Origin: Terrabacter sp040702505
GTDB lineage: Bacteria; Actinomycetota; Actinomycetes; Actinomycetales; Dermatophilaceae
Direction: 5' to 3'
DNA length: 64,000 nucleotides
NCBI RefSeq assembly: GCF_040702505.1
Contig: NZ_JBFBLC010000003.1
Coordinates: 372,001 to 436,000 of the forward strand
Part shown: piece by piece, positions 50,674 to 59,287 of the stretch
How the letters are laid out: each line of letters starts with the position of its first letter
Numbering within the stretch: position 1 is the first letter of the stretch
Translations under genes and position numbers: made by a program
Notes under the pieces: model-generated
Told to the model about the DNA's origin: nothing
Database searches by the model: none
What the model saw: only the letters and a program-made list of their open reading frames with translations

Positions 50674-51798
50674 TCAGGGGGTGGGGGAGGGCAGCAGGGC
50701 GAGCACCTCGTCGATCTCGTCGACGAGGTGGATCGCCTCCGCCATCGGGCGTCCGGCCGCGATGGCCGTCAGCACCGGCCACACCGGCACGCGCTCGGTC
50801 CAGTGCTCCCTGCCGACGAGCACGAGCGGTGGCAGCGGCCCCTCGTCGGCGGCGTAGTAGAGCGGGGTCACGGACTGGAAGATCTCCTGCACGGTGCCGG
50901 CGGCGCCGCCGAGCACGACGACACCGGCGTTGGACCGTGCGAGCAGGCCCTCCTCACGGATGGCGTTGGAGAAGTACTTGGCGATCACGTCGCAGAACAC
51001 GTTGGGCGGCTCGTGGCCGTAGAACCACGTGGGGATGCCGAGCGACCGTGCGCTCGGGCCCAACGTGTCCGAAGGGACCGGCGGCTCGTCCCCGACGACC
51101 GCAAGCCTGGCCGACAGCGCCGACTCGGCCCACGTGGTGATGTCCGAGCGGAAGCCCGGGACCGTCGCGATGCGACCGATCGCGTCCTCGACAGCGGGCC
51201 GGCTGCGGCACAGGGCGCCGAGGTTCGCCGCCTCCATCGCGCCCGGGCCGCCTCCGGTGGCCACGAGGTGCCCCTCCTCGGCGAGTGTGTGACCGAGGTC
51301 CGCGGCGCTCGCGTATGCCGCCGAGTCCCTCTGCAGCGCATGCCCGCCCATGATCCCGACCACCGAGCGGCCGAAGACGAACTCGTCGAGGTGGTCCGTC
51401 ACGGAGTCGTCATGGATCGCCCGGACGAGGGTGCAGTACGCGTCGGTGCGCAGGCGCGCGTCGACGAACCACGCATACGCCTTGGCATCGCGGGTGTGGG
51501 CGTAGCCGTGTTCGAGCCCCTCGTAGAGGTCGGAGGCGAAGTAGAGGCCGCGCCACGGGTCCACGGGTGCGTCGGCGATGCCCGGGAAGAGGATCGCGCC
51601 GCGCTCGAGCAGCAGGTGCGCGACCGGCAGGGGGACCTTCCCGCCGAGCACCACGAGGCCGGTCAGGTCGCCGTCGGCCGCCAGCCGGTCGCCGTAGCCG
51701 GTGAGGTCGAGGTCCTGCAGCCGCACGCCACGCAGGCTCTCGCCCGAGGCCAGGTGGTCGTCCAGCTCGGCGAGGGTCTCGATCTCCATGCCGCTCAT
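50674..51798 (-). CDS. LOG family protein (nucleotide 5'-monophosphate nucleosidase-like)
   Basis: A 374-residue Rossmann-fold protein of the LOG/PpnN family. Family motifs: VVGIMGGHALQR, GGGPGAMEAANLGA and LGGAAGTVQEIFQS (the PGGxGTxxE site with Pro and Gly changed, GGAAGTVQE). LOG enzymes cleave the N-glycosidic bond of nucleoside monophosphates; larger relatives tune nucleotide pools. An N-terminal domain of about 120 residues precedes the core. ATG 51798 is the default start; ATG 51789 is equally possible. Confidence 0.85.
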   Translation of the reverse strand: MSGMEIETLAELDDHLASGESLRGVRLQDLDLTGYGDRLAADGDLTGLVVLGGKVPLPVAHLLLERGAILFPGIADAPVDPWRGLYFASDLYEGLEHGYAHTRDAKAYAWFVDARLRTDAYCTLVRAIHDDSVTDHLDEFVFGRSVVGIMGGHALQRDSAAYASAADLGHTLAEEGHLVATGGGPGAMEAANLGALCRSRPAVEDAIGRIATVPGFRSDITTWAESALSARLAVVGDEPPVPSDTLGPSARSLGIPTWFYGHEPPNVFCDVIAKYFSNAIREEGLLARSNAGVVVLGGAAGTVQEIFQSVTPLYYAADEGPLPPLVLVGREHWTERVPVWPVLTAIAAGRPMAEAIHLVDEIDEVLALLPSPTP

Positions 51799-51870
51799 CC
51801 TGCCCGCCGGAGGGGCACCGGACGTGGACCCGCGCGTGGTGCGGCCCGTGCCCGCTGCAAGGATCTGCCC

Positions 51871-52809
51871 ATGGTCGGGGTGCTGGAGGGGTTCGCGACG
51901 ATCGCGGTCATCGTGGCGGTCGGCTGGGTGCTCGCGGACCGCCGGATCCTCGACGAGTCGGCCCAGGTCAACCTCTCGCGCCTCGCCTTCTACGTCGCGT
52001 CACCGGCGCTGTTGCTGACCGTCATGCAGCGAACCCCCCTCGGCGCGGTGCTGTCGGCCAACCTGGTGACCTCGTTGCTGAGCTTCCTCGTGGTCGTCTG
52101 CCTCTACCTGCTGCTCGTCCGGCTGCGCTGGGCCGCGGGCACTCTCGGGTCACGCCTCATCGGGAGTCTCTCCGCGGCGTACGTCAACGCGGGCAACCTC
52201 GGCATCCCCATCGCGCTCTACGTCCTCGGGGACGTCGCCTGGGTGGCTCCCACGCTGCTGATGCAGCTGCTGCTCATCACCCCTGTCTCCATGGCGCTCT
52301 TCGACAGCGACGCACGCGGTGAGCGGCCGACGTTGGGGCGCAGCCTCGGTCGGATGTTCCGCAACCCGATCACGCTCGGTGCCGTTGCGGGTCTGCTCAT
52401 CGCGGTGCTCGATCTGCACCTGCCGCGCGTCGTCGCCGCCCCGATCGACCTGCTCGGCGCCATGGCGGTGCCCTCGATGCTCGTGGCGTTCGGAATCTCG
52501 CTGCGCCGTGGGCCGCGCCCGGCATCGGGCAGCTCGGCCGGCCACGTGTGGTCGATCGTCGTCCTCAAGACGCTCGTCATGCCTGCCGTCGCGCTGGCCA
52601 TCGGCATGTCACTCGGCCTGCGTGGGCAGCCGCTCTTCGCCGTCGTCGTGACGGCTGCCCTGCCGACGGCGCAGAACATCTTCACGTATGCCGTCCGCTA
52701 CCGCCGCGAGGTGGCGCTCGCCCGCGACGTCATCTTCGTCAGCACCTTCGCCTCCGTGCCCGTCATCCTCGGCATCGCCGCGCTCTTCCACGCCCTCGCC
52801 GGCGTCTGA
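51871..52809 (+). CDS. AEC family transporter (auxin efflux carrier-like)
   Basis: A 312-residue permease with about ten helices in two five-helix halves. Conserved features: SRLAFYVASPALLLTVM, SAAYVNAGNLGIPIALYVLGD (N-x-G-x-x-G) and ALPTAQNIFTYAVRY. AEC transporters in bacteria export or import organic anions such as malate. Start ATG 51871; AAGGAT 6 nt upstream may be a leaderless -10. It ends in the repeat array at 52829. Confidence 0.88.
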   Translation: MVGVLEGFATIAVIVAVGWVLADRRILDESAQVNLSRLAFYVASPALLLTVMQRTPLGAVLSANLVTSLLSFLVVVCLYLLLVRLRWAAGTLGSRLIGSLSAAYVNAGNLGIPIALYVLGDVAWVAPTLLMQLLLITPVSMALFDSDARGERPTLGRSLGRMFRNPITLGAVAGLLIAVLDLHLPRVVAAPIDLLGAMAVPSMLVAFGISLRRGPRPASGSSAGHVWSIVVLKTLVMPAVALAIGMSLGLRGQPLFAVVVTAALPTAQNIFTYAVRYRREVALARDVIFVSTFASVPVILGIAALFHALAGV

Positions 52810-52828
52810 GCCGCCGTCCGCGTCCCCT

Positions 52829-53008
52829 CGAGAGCGCGTCCCGCCACAGTCGAGAGCGCGTCCCGCCACAGTCGAGAGCGCGTCCCGCCACAGTCGAGAG
52901 CGTGTCCCGCCACAGTCGAGAGCGCCCAGTCTCACACGTGTGGGACTGAGCGCGCTCTCGAGTGGGACTGAGCGCGCTCGTGTGGGACTGAGCGCGCTCT
53001 CGTGTGGG
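52829..53008. repeat. 22-bp repeat family, array 2, arranged as a giant inverted repeat
   Basis: Four forward units start at 52829, 52851, 52873 (identical) and 52895 (one change), each CGAGAGCGCGTCCCGCCACA plus GT. A fifth degenerate unit at 52917 faces three reverse-type units at 52939, 52961 and 52981 (TGTGGGACTGAGCGCGCTCT plus CG). The centre (52917-52960) can form a long hairpin. The array fills the 205-nt gap between the convergent AEC and VOC genes and probably acts as a two-way terminator. It shares its unit with the array near 27.0 kb. Confidence 0.88.
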
Positions 53009-53014
53009 TGGAGT

Positions 53015-53386
53015 TCAGGCCCAGTTGGCTGCCTGGGTGAGGCAGAAGGGGTGGCCGCTGGGGTCGAGCAGGACCCGCCACGTCTCGCCGGGCTGCTCCT
53101 CGGGCAGGGTGGCACCCGCCTGCACGCACTCGGCAGCGGCCGCGTCGAGGTCGTCGACGGCGAGGTCGAGGTGGAACTGCTTGGTGCCGTGCTCGTTGGG
53201 CCAGCTCGGCGGCTCGTGGTCCTCGACGAGACCAAGACCCAGTGCGACACCGGAGGGTCCGGTCAGCATGGCGTACTCGTCCTGCACGTGCGCCACCTCC
53301 CAGGCGAGCACGGCCGACCAGAAGGCCGCGTCGCGCCGGGGGTCGGAGCTGTCGAGGTTGATCATCTTGAGGGCGGCGATCGCCAT
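53015..53386 (-). CDS. VOC-superfamily (glyoxalase-like) protein
   Basis: A 123-residue single VOC module of the glyoxalase-like DUF type: MAIAALKMINLDSSDPRRDA AFWSAVLAWE at the start, HLDLAVDDLDAAAAECVQAGA in the middle and LLDPSGHPFCL at the end. A metal centre could use the conserved His and Glu residues, but the function is unknown; relatives include resistance and isomerase proteins. ATG 53386 has GAAAGG upstream. Confidence 0.87.
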   Translation of the reverse strand: MAIAALKMINLDSSDPRRDAAFWSAVLAWEVAHVQDEYAMLTGPSGVALGLGLVEDHEPPSWPNEHGTKQFHLDLAVDDLDAAAAECVQAGATLPEEQPGETWRVLLDPSGHPFCLTQAANWA

Positions 53387-53475
53387 GGCCTGCGCCTTTC
53401 GTCGGGGAGGGTGTCAACGCAAGCGTGCCCCTCGGCGCGGGCCCTGTCTTGGACAATCCCGACACCACTCGCCGC

Positions 53476-54243
53476 TCAGAAGTCGCCGAAGCCTCCGCCC
53501 CCGAAGTCCCCTCCACCGAAGTCACCGCCGAAGTCGCCGAAGTCCGAGCCGCTCCCGTAGTCACCGCCGGCCAGGTCGGAGCCGCCGTCGACGGAGCTGC
53601 TGTCGTTGAAGCTTCCTGCGTCCTGGGTGCCGCCGGCGTCGTCGCCGCCACCGGAGTCGCCCGACCCGGAGTCGCCACCGTTGTCACCGTTGCCGCCGTC
53701 GTCGTTGTTGCCGTAGTCGCCCATCTCGTGAGCCTCCGGCGAGGAGTCGAAACCGTCGAGCATCATGTCCGCCAGCGCGGATCCGACGACGACGCCGGCG
53801 ATGGTGCCGAGCATGGAGCCGGCGAACATCCCGCCCATTCCCATCCCGCCCATGCCGCCGAAACGGCCGCCGGCGAAAGCGCCCTGGAGGTAGCCAGGCC
53901 GGCTCATCTCGGCGCGGGTCGCGCTGCGGGCCAGGTCGACCGGCTGGTCGCTGCGGGGACGCTCGCTCTCGGGCAGGTCCTCGGTGAGGCGCTGCAGCAC
54001 CATCTGACGCTGCTCGGGCGAGAGCCTGGCGAAGGCGTCCGCGTGCACGCGCTCGATGTCCTCCGGGTCGGCAGTGCGCAGGAGGTACCGGTAGCGGGCG
54101 ATGGCGCGCTCATCCTCGCTGGAGGCGCCTCCTCGCGGGCTCGGAACGGCATACGGCTGCCCGGTGGGTGGCGGCTGCTGGGTTCGCGGGGTGGCTTGCT
54201 GCTGCAGCGGTTCGCGGCCCAGCAGGCGGTCGAGGAATCCCAT
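53476..54243 (-). CDS. Glycine-rich protein with a central membrane-inserting Gly segment
   Basis: 255 residues, family not named here. The N-terminus MGFLDRLLGREP is followed by a charged helical domain (about 45-120: SPEQRQMVLQRLTEDLPESERP). Next is a Gly/Met-rich hydrophobic segment (GGMGGMGMGGMFAGSMLG and AGVVVGSALADMML), then an Asp/Gly/Ser/Asn-rich tail ending in Gly-Asp-Phe repeats (DFGGDFGGGDFGGGGFGDF). Similar Gly-zipper proteins occur in many actinobacteria without known function. ATG 54243 has AAGGAG upstream. It is monocistronic. Confidence 0.8.
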   Translation of the reverse strand: MGFLDRLLGREPLQQQATPRTQQPPPTGQPYAVPSPRGGASSEDERAIARYRYLLRTADPEDIERVHADAFARLSPEQRQMVLQRLTEDLPESERPRSDQPVDLARSATRAEMSRPGYLQGAFAGGRFGGMGGMGMGGMFAGSMLGTIAGVVVGSALADMMLDGFDSSPEAHEMGDYGNNDDGGNGDNGGDSGSGDSGGGDDAGGTQDAGSFNDSSSVDGGSDLAGGDYGSGSDFGDFGGDFGGGDFGGGGFGDF

Positions 54244-54350
54244 GTCGTTGCTCCTTGTGCGTCGGCGTCGCAGTCATCGGATACCTACCCCAACGAACGG
54301 CCGGCCCGTGCGTTCCGCAGGTGCGCGGCCCCCGAATCCGTCGCGGGAAG

Positions 54351-54383
54351 CACGAAGCCACCCGCGGAACGGGTGGCTTCGTG
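54351..54383 (-). terminator. Strong terminator after patA
   Basis: A perfect 14-bp inverted repeat (54351-54364 with 54370-54383, 5-nt loop) lies about 40 nt downstream of the minus-strand patA stop. A CGGCATAC copy (54397) sits between gene and hairpin. Confidence 0.8.
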
Positions 54384-54421
54384 GTTGCGCGCCTCACGGC
54401 ATACGCAGGCGGTGGTTGGTC

Positions 54422-55861
54422 TCAGAGGTGGTTCTCCGCCTCGACGAGCACCGAGCGCAGTCGCGACTCGATGTCGTCGAACTGCTCGGGGCCCATGATC
54501 AGCGGCGGCGCGAGCTGGATGACCGGGTCGCCACGGTCGTCGGCCCGGCAGTAGAGACCGGCGTCGAAGAGCGCCTTGGAGAGGAAGCCGCGCAGCAGCC
54601 GCTCGGATTCGTCGTCGTCGAAGGTCTCGCGGGTGGCCTTGTCCTTGACGAGCTCGATGCCGTAGAAGTAGCCGGCGCCGCGGACGTCACCGACGAGCGG
54701 GAGGTCGAGCAGCTTGTCCAGCGTGGCCTTGAAGACCGGGGCGTTCGTCTTGACGCGGTCGTTGAGCCCCTCGCGCTCGAAGATGTCGAGGTTGGCCATC
54801 GCGACCGCCGCGGACACCGGGTGGCCGCCGAAGGTGTAGCCGTGCGGGAAGTAGGTGGTGCCCTTGCGGAACGGCTCGAAGAGGCGGTCGCTCGCGATCA
54901 TCGCGCCGATGGGGGAGTAGCCGCTCGTCATGCCCTTGGCGCACGTGATGATGTCGGGCACGTAGCCGAAGTCGTCGCACGCGAACATCGAGCCGATGCG
55001 CCCGAAGGAGCAGATCACCTCGTCGGAGACGAGCAGCACGTCGTACTCGTCGCAGATCTCGCGGACCCGCTCGAAGTAGCCGGCCGGCGGCGGGAAGCAG
55101 CCGCCGGAGTTCTGCACCGGCTCGAGGAAGACGGCGGCCACGGTGTCGGGGCCCTCGAACTCGATGGCCTCGGCGATGCGGTCGGCGGCCCAGCGGCCGA
55201 ACGCCTTCTCGTCGTCGCGCAGGTGCTCGGGGGCGCGGTACATGTTGGTGTTGGGCACCTTGTGGGCGCCGGGCACGAGCGGCTCGAACATCTCCTTGGC
55301 CGCCGGGATGCCGGTGATCGAGAGGGCGCCCTGCGGGGTGCCGTGGTAGGCGACCGCGCGGCTGATCACCTTGTGCTTGGTCGGCTTGCCGGTCAGCTTG
55401 TAGTACTGCTTGGCCAGCTTCCACGCGGTCTCGACCGCCTCACCGCCACCGGTCGTGAAGAAGACGCGGTTGAGATCGCCCGGCGCGTGGCTCGCGAGCC
55501 GCTCGGCCAACTCGATGGCCTTGGGGTGCGCGTAGCTCCACAGCGGGAAGAAGGCGAGGTCCTTGGCCTGCTTCGCCGCCGCCTCGGCGAGCTCCTCACG
55601 CCCGTGGCCGGCCTGGACGACGAAGAGGCCCGCGAGCCCGTCGATGTACTCGTTGCCGCGGTCGTCCCAGATCTGCCAGCCCTTGCCCTTGGTGATGATG
55701 GGGACCGAGTGGCCGAGGCCGCCGTCGCCGGGGTCCTCGAACACCGAGTGGCGCGTGAAGTGCATCCACAGGTGGTCGCGCGCGGCCTCGGAGTGCAGCG
55801 TGCCCGCGGGCGTGCGGTGGTCCGAGGTGGGTTCCCAGACGTCGTTCGGGTTGGTGGTCAT
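54422..55861 (-). CDS. patA: Class III aminotransferase, probable putrescine-pyruvate aminotransferase
   Basis: A 479-residue PLP enzyme. The fold-type I omega-aminotransferase set is clear: FFTTGGGEAVETAWKLAKQY, VISRAVAYHGTPQGALS, FLEPVQNSGGCFPPP, LLVSDEVICSFGRIG and the PLP Lys region DIITCAKGMTSGYSPIGAM. Linked to an Lrp-type regulator, patD, a Pot transporter and gabD, it most likely converts putrescine to 4-aminobutanal (the SpuC/YgjG role). The gene alone could equally serve beta-alanine or GABA. ATG 55861 overlaps the lrp stop (ATGA), so regulator and enzyme are co-translated. Confidence 0.88.
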   Translation of the reverse strand: MTTNPNDVWEPTSDHRTPAGTLHSEAARDHLWMHFTRHSVFEDPGDGGLGHSVPIITKGKGWQIWDDRGNEYIDGLAGLFVVQAGHGREELAEAAAKQAKDLAFFPLWSYAHPKAIELAERLASHAPGDLNRVFFTTGGGEAVETAWKLAKQYYKLTGKPTKHKVISRAVAYHGTPQGALSITGIPAAKEMFEPLVPGAHKVPNTNMYRAPEHLRDDEKAFGRWAADRIAEAIEFEGPDTVAAVFLEPVQNSGGCFPPPAGYFERVREICDEYDVLLVSDEVICSFGRIGSMFACDDFGYVPDIITCAKGMTSGYSPIGAMIASDRLFEPFRKGTTYFPHGYTFGGHPVSAAVAMANLDIFEREGLNDRVKTNAPVFKATLDKLLDLPLVGDVRGAGYFYGIELVKDKATRETFDDDESERLLRGFLSKALFDAGLYCRADDRGDPVIQLAPPLIMGPEQFDDIESRLRSVLVEAENHL

Positions 55862-56361
55862 CGTGTACCCCAGTTGTAGAGCTGTTTGTTGAGTTTCAGG
55901 TAGACGAACGTCTCGGTGGCCGTGACGCCCGGCAACTTGCGGATGCGGCCGGTGAGCAGCTCGAGCAGGTGGTCGTCGTTCTCGCAGACCACCTCGGCGA
56001 GCACGTCGAAGCTGCCTGCCGTCGTGACGACGTAGCCGACCTCCTCGATGCCGGACAGGGCCTCGGTGACCGGCGTGATGTCACCGGACACGCGCAGGCC
56101 CACCATCGCCTGGCGCTGGAAGCCCACCTGGAGGGGGTCCGTCACCGCGACGATCTGCATGACGTCGGCCTCGAGCAGGCGCTGCACGCGCTGGCGCACG
56201 GCAGCCTCGGACAGGCCCACCTCCTGCGCGATGGACGCGTACGACTTGCGGCCGTCGTGCTGAAGCAGCTCGATGATGGTCTTGCTCACCTCGTCGAGGT
56301 TGACCGAGGGCTTGCGGGTGCCGTCGCCCCCGTTGCCTGCCACGCCTCGGATGGTCGTCAT
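55858..56361 (-). CDS. Lrp/AsnC-family transcriptional regulator
   Basis: 167 residues. The N-terminal HTH is clear (IIELLQHDGRKSYASIAQEVGLSEAAVRQRVQRLL), followed by the RAM ligand-binding domain (VTEALSGIEEVGYVVTTAGSFDVLAEVVCEN). A 20-residue basic/Gly N-terminus precedes it. It is the likely local regulator of polyamine catabolism and sits between divergent patA and patD. ATG 56361 follows CAGTAT by 6 nt (leaderless). Confidence 0.9.
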   Translation of the reverse strand: MTTIRGVAGNGGDGTRKPSVNLDEVSKTIIELLQHDGRKSYASIAQEVGLSEAAVRQRVQRLLEADVMQIVAVTDPLQVGFQRQAMVGLRVSGDITPVTEALSGIEEVGYVVTTAGSFDVLAEVVCENDDHLLELLTGRIRKLPGVTATETFVYLKLNKQLYNWGTR

Positions 56362-56367
56362 GTGCCG

Positions 56368-56468
56368 ATACTGACCTGTGGAACGCGGTGTTGGCAAGTG
56401 CTGTCACAACGGAATCCGAAGAATTATTGCCACAACCCTTCCTGATTGCGAAGGACTGTGTTTAGCAT
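56368..56468. promoter_or_regulatory. Divergent leaderless promoters, lrp-patA and patD-pot
   Basis: Minus strand: CAGTAT (56373 down to 56368) is 6 nt before ATG 56361. Plus strand: TAGCAT (56463-56468) is 6 nt before ATG 56475. The 113-nt gap is much richer in A/T than its surroundings (GAAGAATTATTGCCACAA near 56418), as expected for an Lrp-type operator. No Shine-Dalgarno precedes either start. Confidence 0.55.
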
Positions 56469-56474
56469 TCCGGC

Positions 56475-57923
56475 ATGACTTCGCAGCCGCGCCAGCTCCG
56501 CAACTTCATCGGTGGCCAGTACGTCGACCCCGAGGGCGACGCGACCGTCGACATCGTCGACCCGTCCACCGCCCAGGTGGTCGCCAAGGCTCCCGTCAGC
56601 AGCCAGTCCGACGTCGACCGGGCGTATGCCGCCGCCGCCAAGGCGTTCGAGACCTGGGGTGACACGACCCCCGGCGAACGGCAGTCCGCGCTGCTGAAGT
56701 TCGCCGACGCCATCGAGGCCCGCGCCGACGACTTCGTCCGGCTCGAGTCCGAGAACACCGGCAAGCCGCACGCCCTCACCGAGAGCGAGGAGGTGCCGCC
56801 GATGCTCGACCAGCTCCGCTTCTTCGCCGGTGCGGCCCGCGTCCTCGAGGGCAAGTCGGCAGGGGAGTACATGAAGGGGCACACCTCCTTCGTGCGCCGC
56901 GAGCCCATCGGCGTCGTCGGCCAGGTGACCCCGTGGAACTACCCGATGATGATGGCGATGTGGAAGATCGCCCCGGCGCTCGCCGCGGGCAACACCATCG
57001 TCCTCAAGCCCTCCGACACCACGCCCGAGACGACGCTGCTGCTCGCCGAGCTCGCCTCCGAGTTCCTGCCCGAGGGCACCTTCAACGTCGTCACCGGTGA
57101 CCGCGAGACCGGGCGCATGCTCGTCGAGCACCCCACCCCGGCGATGGTGGCCATCACCGGCTCCGTGCGCGCCGGCATGCAGGTGGCCGAGAGCGCCTCA
57201 CGCGACCTCAAGCGCGTGCACCTCGAGCTCGGCGGCAAGGCTCCGGTCGTCGTCTTCGACGACGCCGACCTCGAGGCCGCCGTCGAGGGCATCGCCGTCG
57301 GTGGCTACTTCAACGCCGGCCAGGACTGCACCGCAGCCACACGCGTGCTCGCCGGGCCCCGAATCCATGACGACTTCGTCGCGGCGCTCGCCGAGTACGC
57401 GAAGAACGAGGCGAAGGTCGGTCTGCCGGACGACCCCGACGCGCTGTTCGGCCCGGTCAACAACCCCAACCAGGTCGCGCACGTGTCCGGCATGATCGAC
57501 CGGCTGCCCGACCACGCCCAGGTGGCCGCCGGTGGGCGCCGCGCCGACGGCCTCGGCGAGGGCTACTTCTTCGAGCCCACCGTGCTGTCGGGCCTGCGCC
57601 AGGACGACGAGCAGATCCAGAGCGAGATCTTCGGGCCCGTCATCACGGTGCAGCAGTTCACCGACGAGGCGCAGGCCCTGGCCTGGGCCAACGGGGTGCA
57701 GTACGGCCTCGCCTCGTCGGTCTGGACCAAGGACTTCGGCCGGGCCATGCGCATGAGCCGCAAGCTCGACTTCGGCTGCGTGTGGATCAACACGCACATC
57801 CCGATCGTCGCCGAGATGCCACACGGCGGCTTCAAGCACTCCGGCTACGGCAAGGACCTGTCGATGTACGGCCTCGAGGACTACACCCGCATCAAGCACG
57901 TCATGGCCAACATCGAGTCGTGA
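56475..57923 (+). CDS. patD: Gamma-aminobutyraldehyde dehydrogenase
   Basis: A 482-residue NAD(P) aldehyde dehydrogenase. Landmarks: VTPWNYPMMMAMWKIAPAL, catalytic Glu in HLELGGKAPVVVF, catalytic Cys in NAGQDCTAATRV, and EIFGPV. In this cluster it should oxidise 4-aminobutanal to GABA. It leads the operon patD-potDABC-(saccharopine DH-like). Confidence 0.88.
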   Translation: MTSQPRQLRNFIGGQYVDPEGDATVDIVDPSTAQVVAKAPVSSQSDVDRAYAAAAKAFETWGDTTPGERQSALLKFADAIEARADDFVRLESENTGKPHALTESEEVPPMLDQLRFFAGAARVLEGKSAGEYMKGHTSFVRREPIGVVGQVTPWNYPMMMAMWKIAPALAAGNTIVLKPSDTTPETTLLLAELASEFLPEGTFNVVTGDRETGRMLVEHPTPAMVAITGSVRAGMQVAESASRDLKRVHLELGGKAPVVVFDDADLEAAVEGIAVGGYFNAGQDCTAATRVLAGPRIHDDFVAALAEYAKNEAKVGLPDDPDALFGPVNNPNQVAHVSGMIDRLPDHAQVAAGGRRADGLGEGYFFEPTVLSGLRQDDEQIQSEIFGPVITVQQFTDEAQALAWANGVQYGLASSVWTKDFGRAMRMSRKLDFGCVWINTHIPIVAEMPHGGFKHSGYGKDLSMYGLEDYTRIKHVMANIES

Positions 57924-57942
57924 CCCGACGAGACCCGACGTG

Positions 57943-57984
57943 ACCGGCCGCTCGGGGGCGGCCACCACCCCCCGCGCGGCCGGT
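57943..57984 (+). terminator. Alternative hairpins between patD and potD
   Basis: ACCGGCCGC (57943-57951) can pair with GCGGCC (57958-57963) or, more completely, with GCGGCCGGT (57976-57984). Two mutually exclusive stems suggest attenuation or mRNA processing between the enzyme and transporter genes. Confidence 0.4.
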
Positions 57985-58057
57985 TCGCACCTGTTCCGCT
58001 GACGACCGCGTCTGCCACCTGCACCCTCCGTCCCCACTCAGCCCCTCAGGAGGACCC

Positions 58058-59284
58058 ATGACGGACAGCCACGACAACCTCGCCTTCCGGGCAGCCCTTG
58101 CCCGCGGGATGGTGAGCAGACGCGGCGTCGTGCTCGGACTCGGCGGCTTCGGCATGGCCGCCCTGGCCGGCTGCAGCGTCAAGGGCCGCAACCCCGGCGC
58201 CGGCTCCGCCGCGGCCGCGGCGCCCGTCGCCAAGTCGGCACCCGACCAGTCGGCCGCCGAGAAGATCGTCAACTGGAGCAACTGGCCCGAGTACATCGAC
58301 GTCAACGACAAGACGCAGGCCCGCCCCACCCTCGACGAGTTCAAGAAGCGCTACGGCATCACGGTCAACTACACCGAGGACTACAACGACAACGACGAGT
58401 TCTACGCCAAGGTGCGGCCGCTGCTCGCCGCCGGCAAGGACACCGGCCGTGACGTCTGGTGCAGCACCGACTGGATGGTGGCTCGCCTGATCCGCCAGGG
58501 CTACGTGCAGAAGATCGACCTCGCGAACTTCCCCAACCACGCCAACATCGAGGACAGCCTCGTCACCGTCGAGTTCGACCCCGGCCGCCTCTACTCGGTG
58601 CCGTGGCAGTCGGGCTTCGCGGGAATCGCCTACAACCCCAAGGCGACCGGGGGCAAGAAGGTCGAGTCCGTCGACCAGCTGCTCACCGACCCCGCGCTCA
58701 AGGGGAAGGTCACCCTGCTGACCGAGATGCGCGACACCGTCGGGCTGGTCATGCTCGCCATGGGCAAGAGGCTCGAGGACTTCACCGAGGCCGACTTCAT
58801 GGCGGCGATCGACGAGATCAAGAAGGCCAAGGACGCCGGCCAGATAAAGGGCTTTACCGGCAACGAGTACGGCAAACCCCTCAGCTCCGGCGACACCGCG
58901 GCCTGCATGGCCTGGACGGGCGACGTCGTGCAGCTGCAGGCCGACAACCCGTCGCTCGGCTACACGCTGCCCTCCACCGGCTGCACGCTCTGGTCCGACA
59001 ACTTCGTCATCCCCGGCATGGCCCGGCACAAGGCCAATGCCGAGAAGCTCATCAACTACTACTACGAGCCGGAGGTGATGGCGCAGGTGGTCGACTACGT
59101 CAACTACATCTCGCCCGTCCGCGGCACGAAGGCGATCCTCGCCAAGGAGGACCCGGAAGTGGCCAAGAACCCGCTCATCGTCCCGGACCAGAAGACGCTG
59201 TCCAAGGCGCACGTCTTCCGCGGCCTCACGGCCGCCGAGGAGACCAAGTTCAACCAGGCGTTCTCCGAGCTGACGGCGGGCTGA
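58058..59284 (+). CDS. potD: Polyamine ABC transporter substrate-binding lipoprotein
   Basis: A 408-residue periplasmic-type binding protein (extracellular lipoprotein). A Tat-like signal (VSRRGVVLGLGGFGMAALAGC) contains the twin Arg and a lipobox LAGC. The mature part begins VNWSNWPEYIDVND and carries DVWCSTDWM, YSVPWQSGFAGIAYNPKA and the tail TKFNQAF, as in PotD/PotF. Two aromatic-rich stretches fit cationic diamine binding. ATG 58058 has AGGAGG upstream. It starts the pot genes, 4 nt before potA. Confidence 0.92.
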   Translation: MTDSHDNLAFRAALARGMVSRRGVVLGLGGFGMAALAGCSVKGRNPGAGSAAAAAPVAKSAPDQSAAEKIVNWSNWPEYIDVNDKTQARPTLDEFKKRYGITVNYTEDYNDNDEFYAKVRPLLAAGKDTGRDVWCSTDWMVARLIRQGYVQKIDLANFPNHANIEDSLVTVEFDPGRLYSVPWQSGFAGIAYNPKATGGKKVESVDQLLTDPALKGKVTLLTEMRDTVGLVMLAMGKRLEDFTEADFMAAIDEIKKAKDAGQIKGFTGNEYGKPLSSGDTAACMAWTGDVVQLQADNPSLGYTLPSTGCTLWSDNFVIPGMARHKANAEKLINYYYEPEVMAQVVDYVNYISPVRGTKAILAKEDPEVAKNPLIVPDQKTLSKAHVFRGLTAAEETKFNQAFSELTAG

Positions 59285-59287
59285 CCC

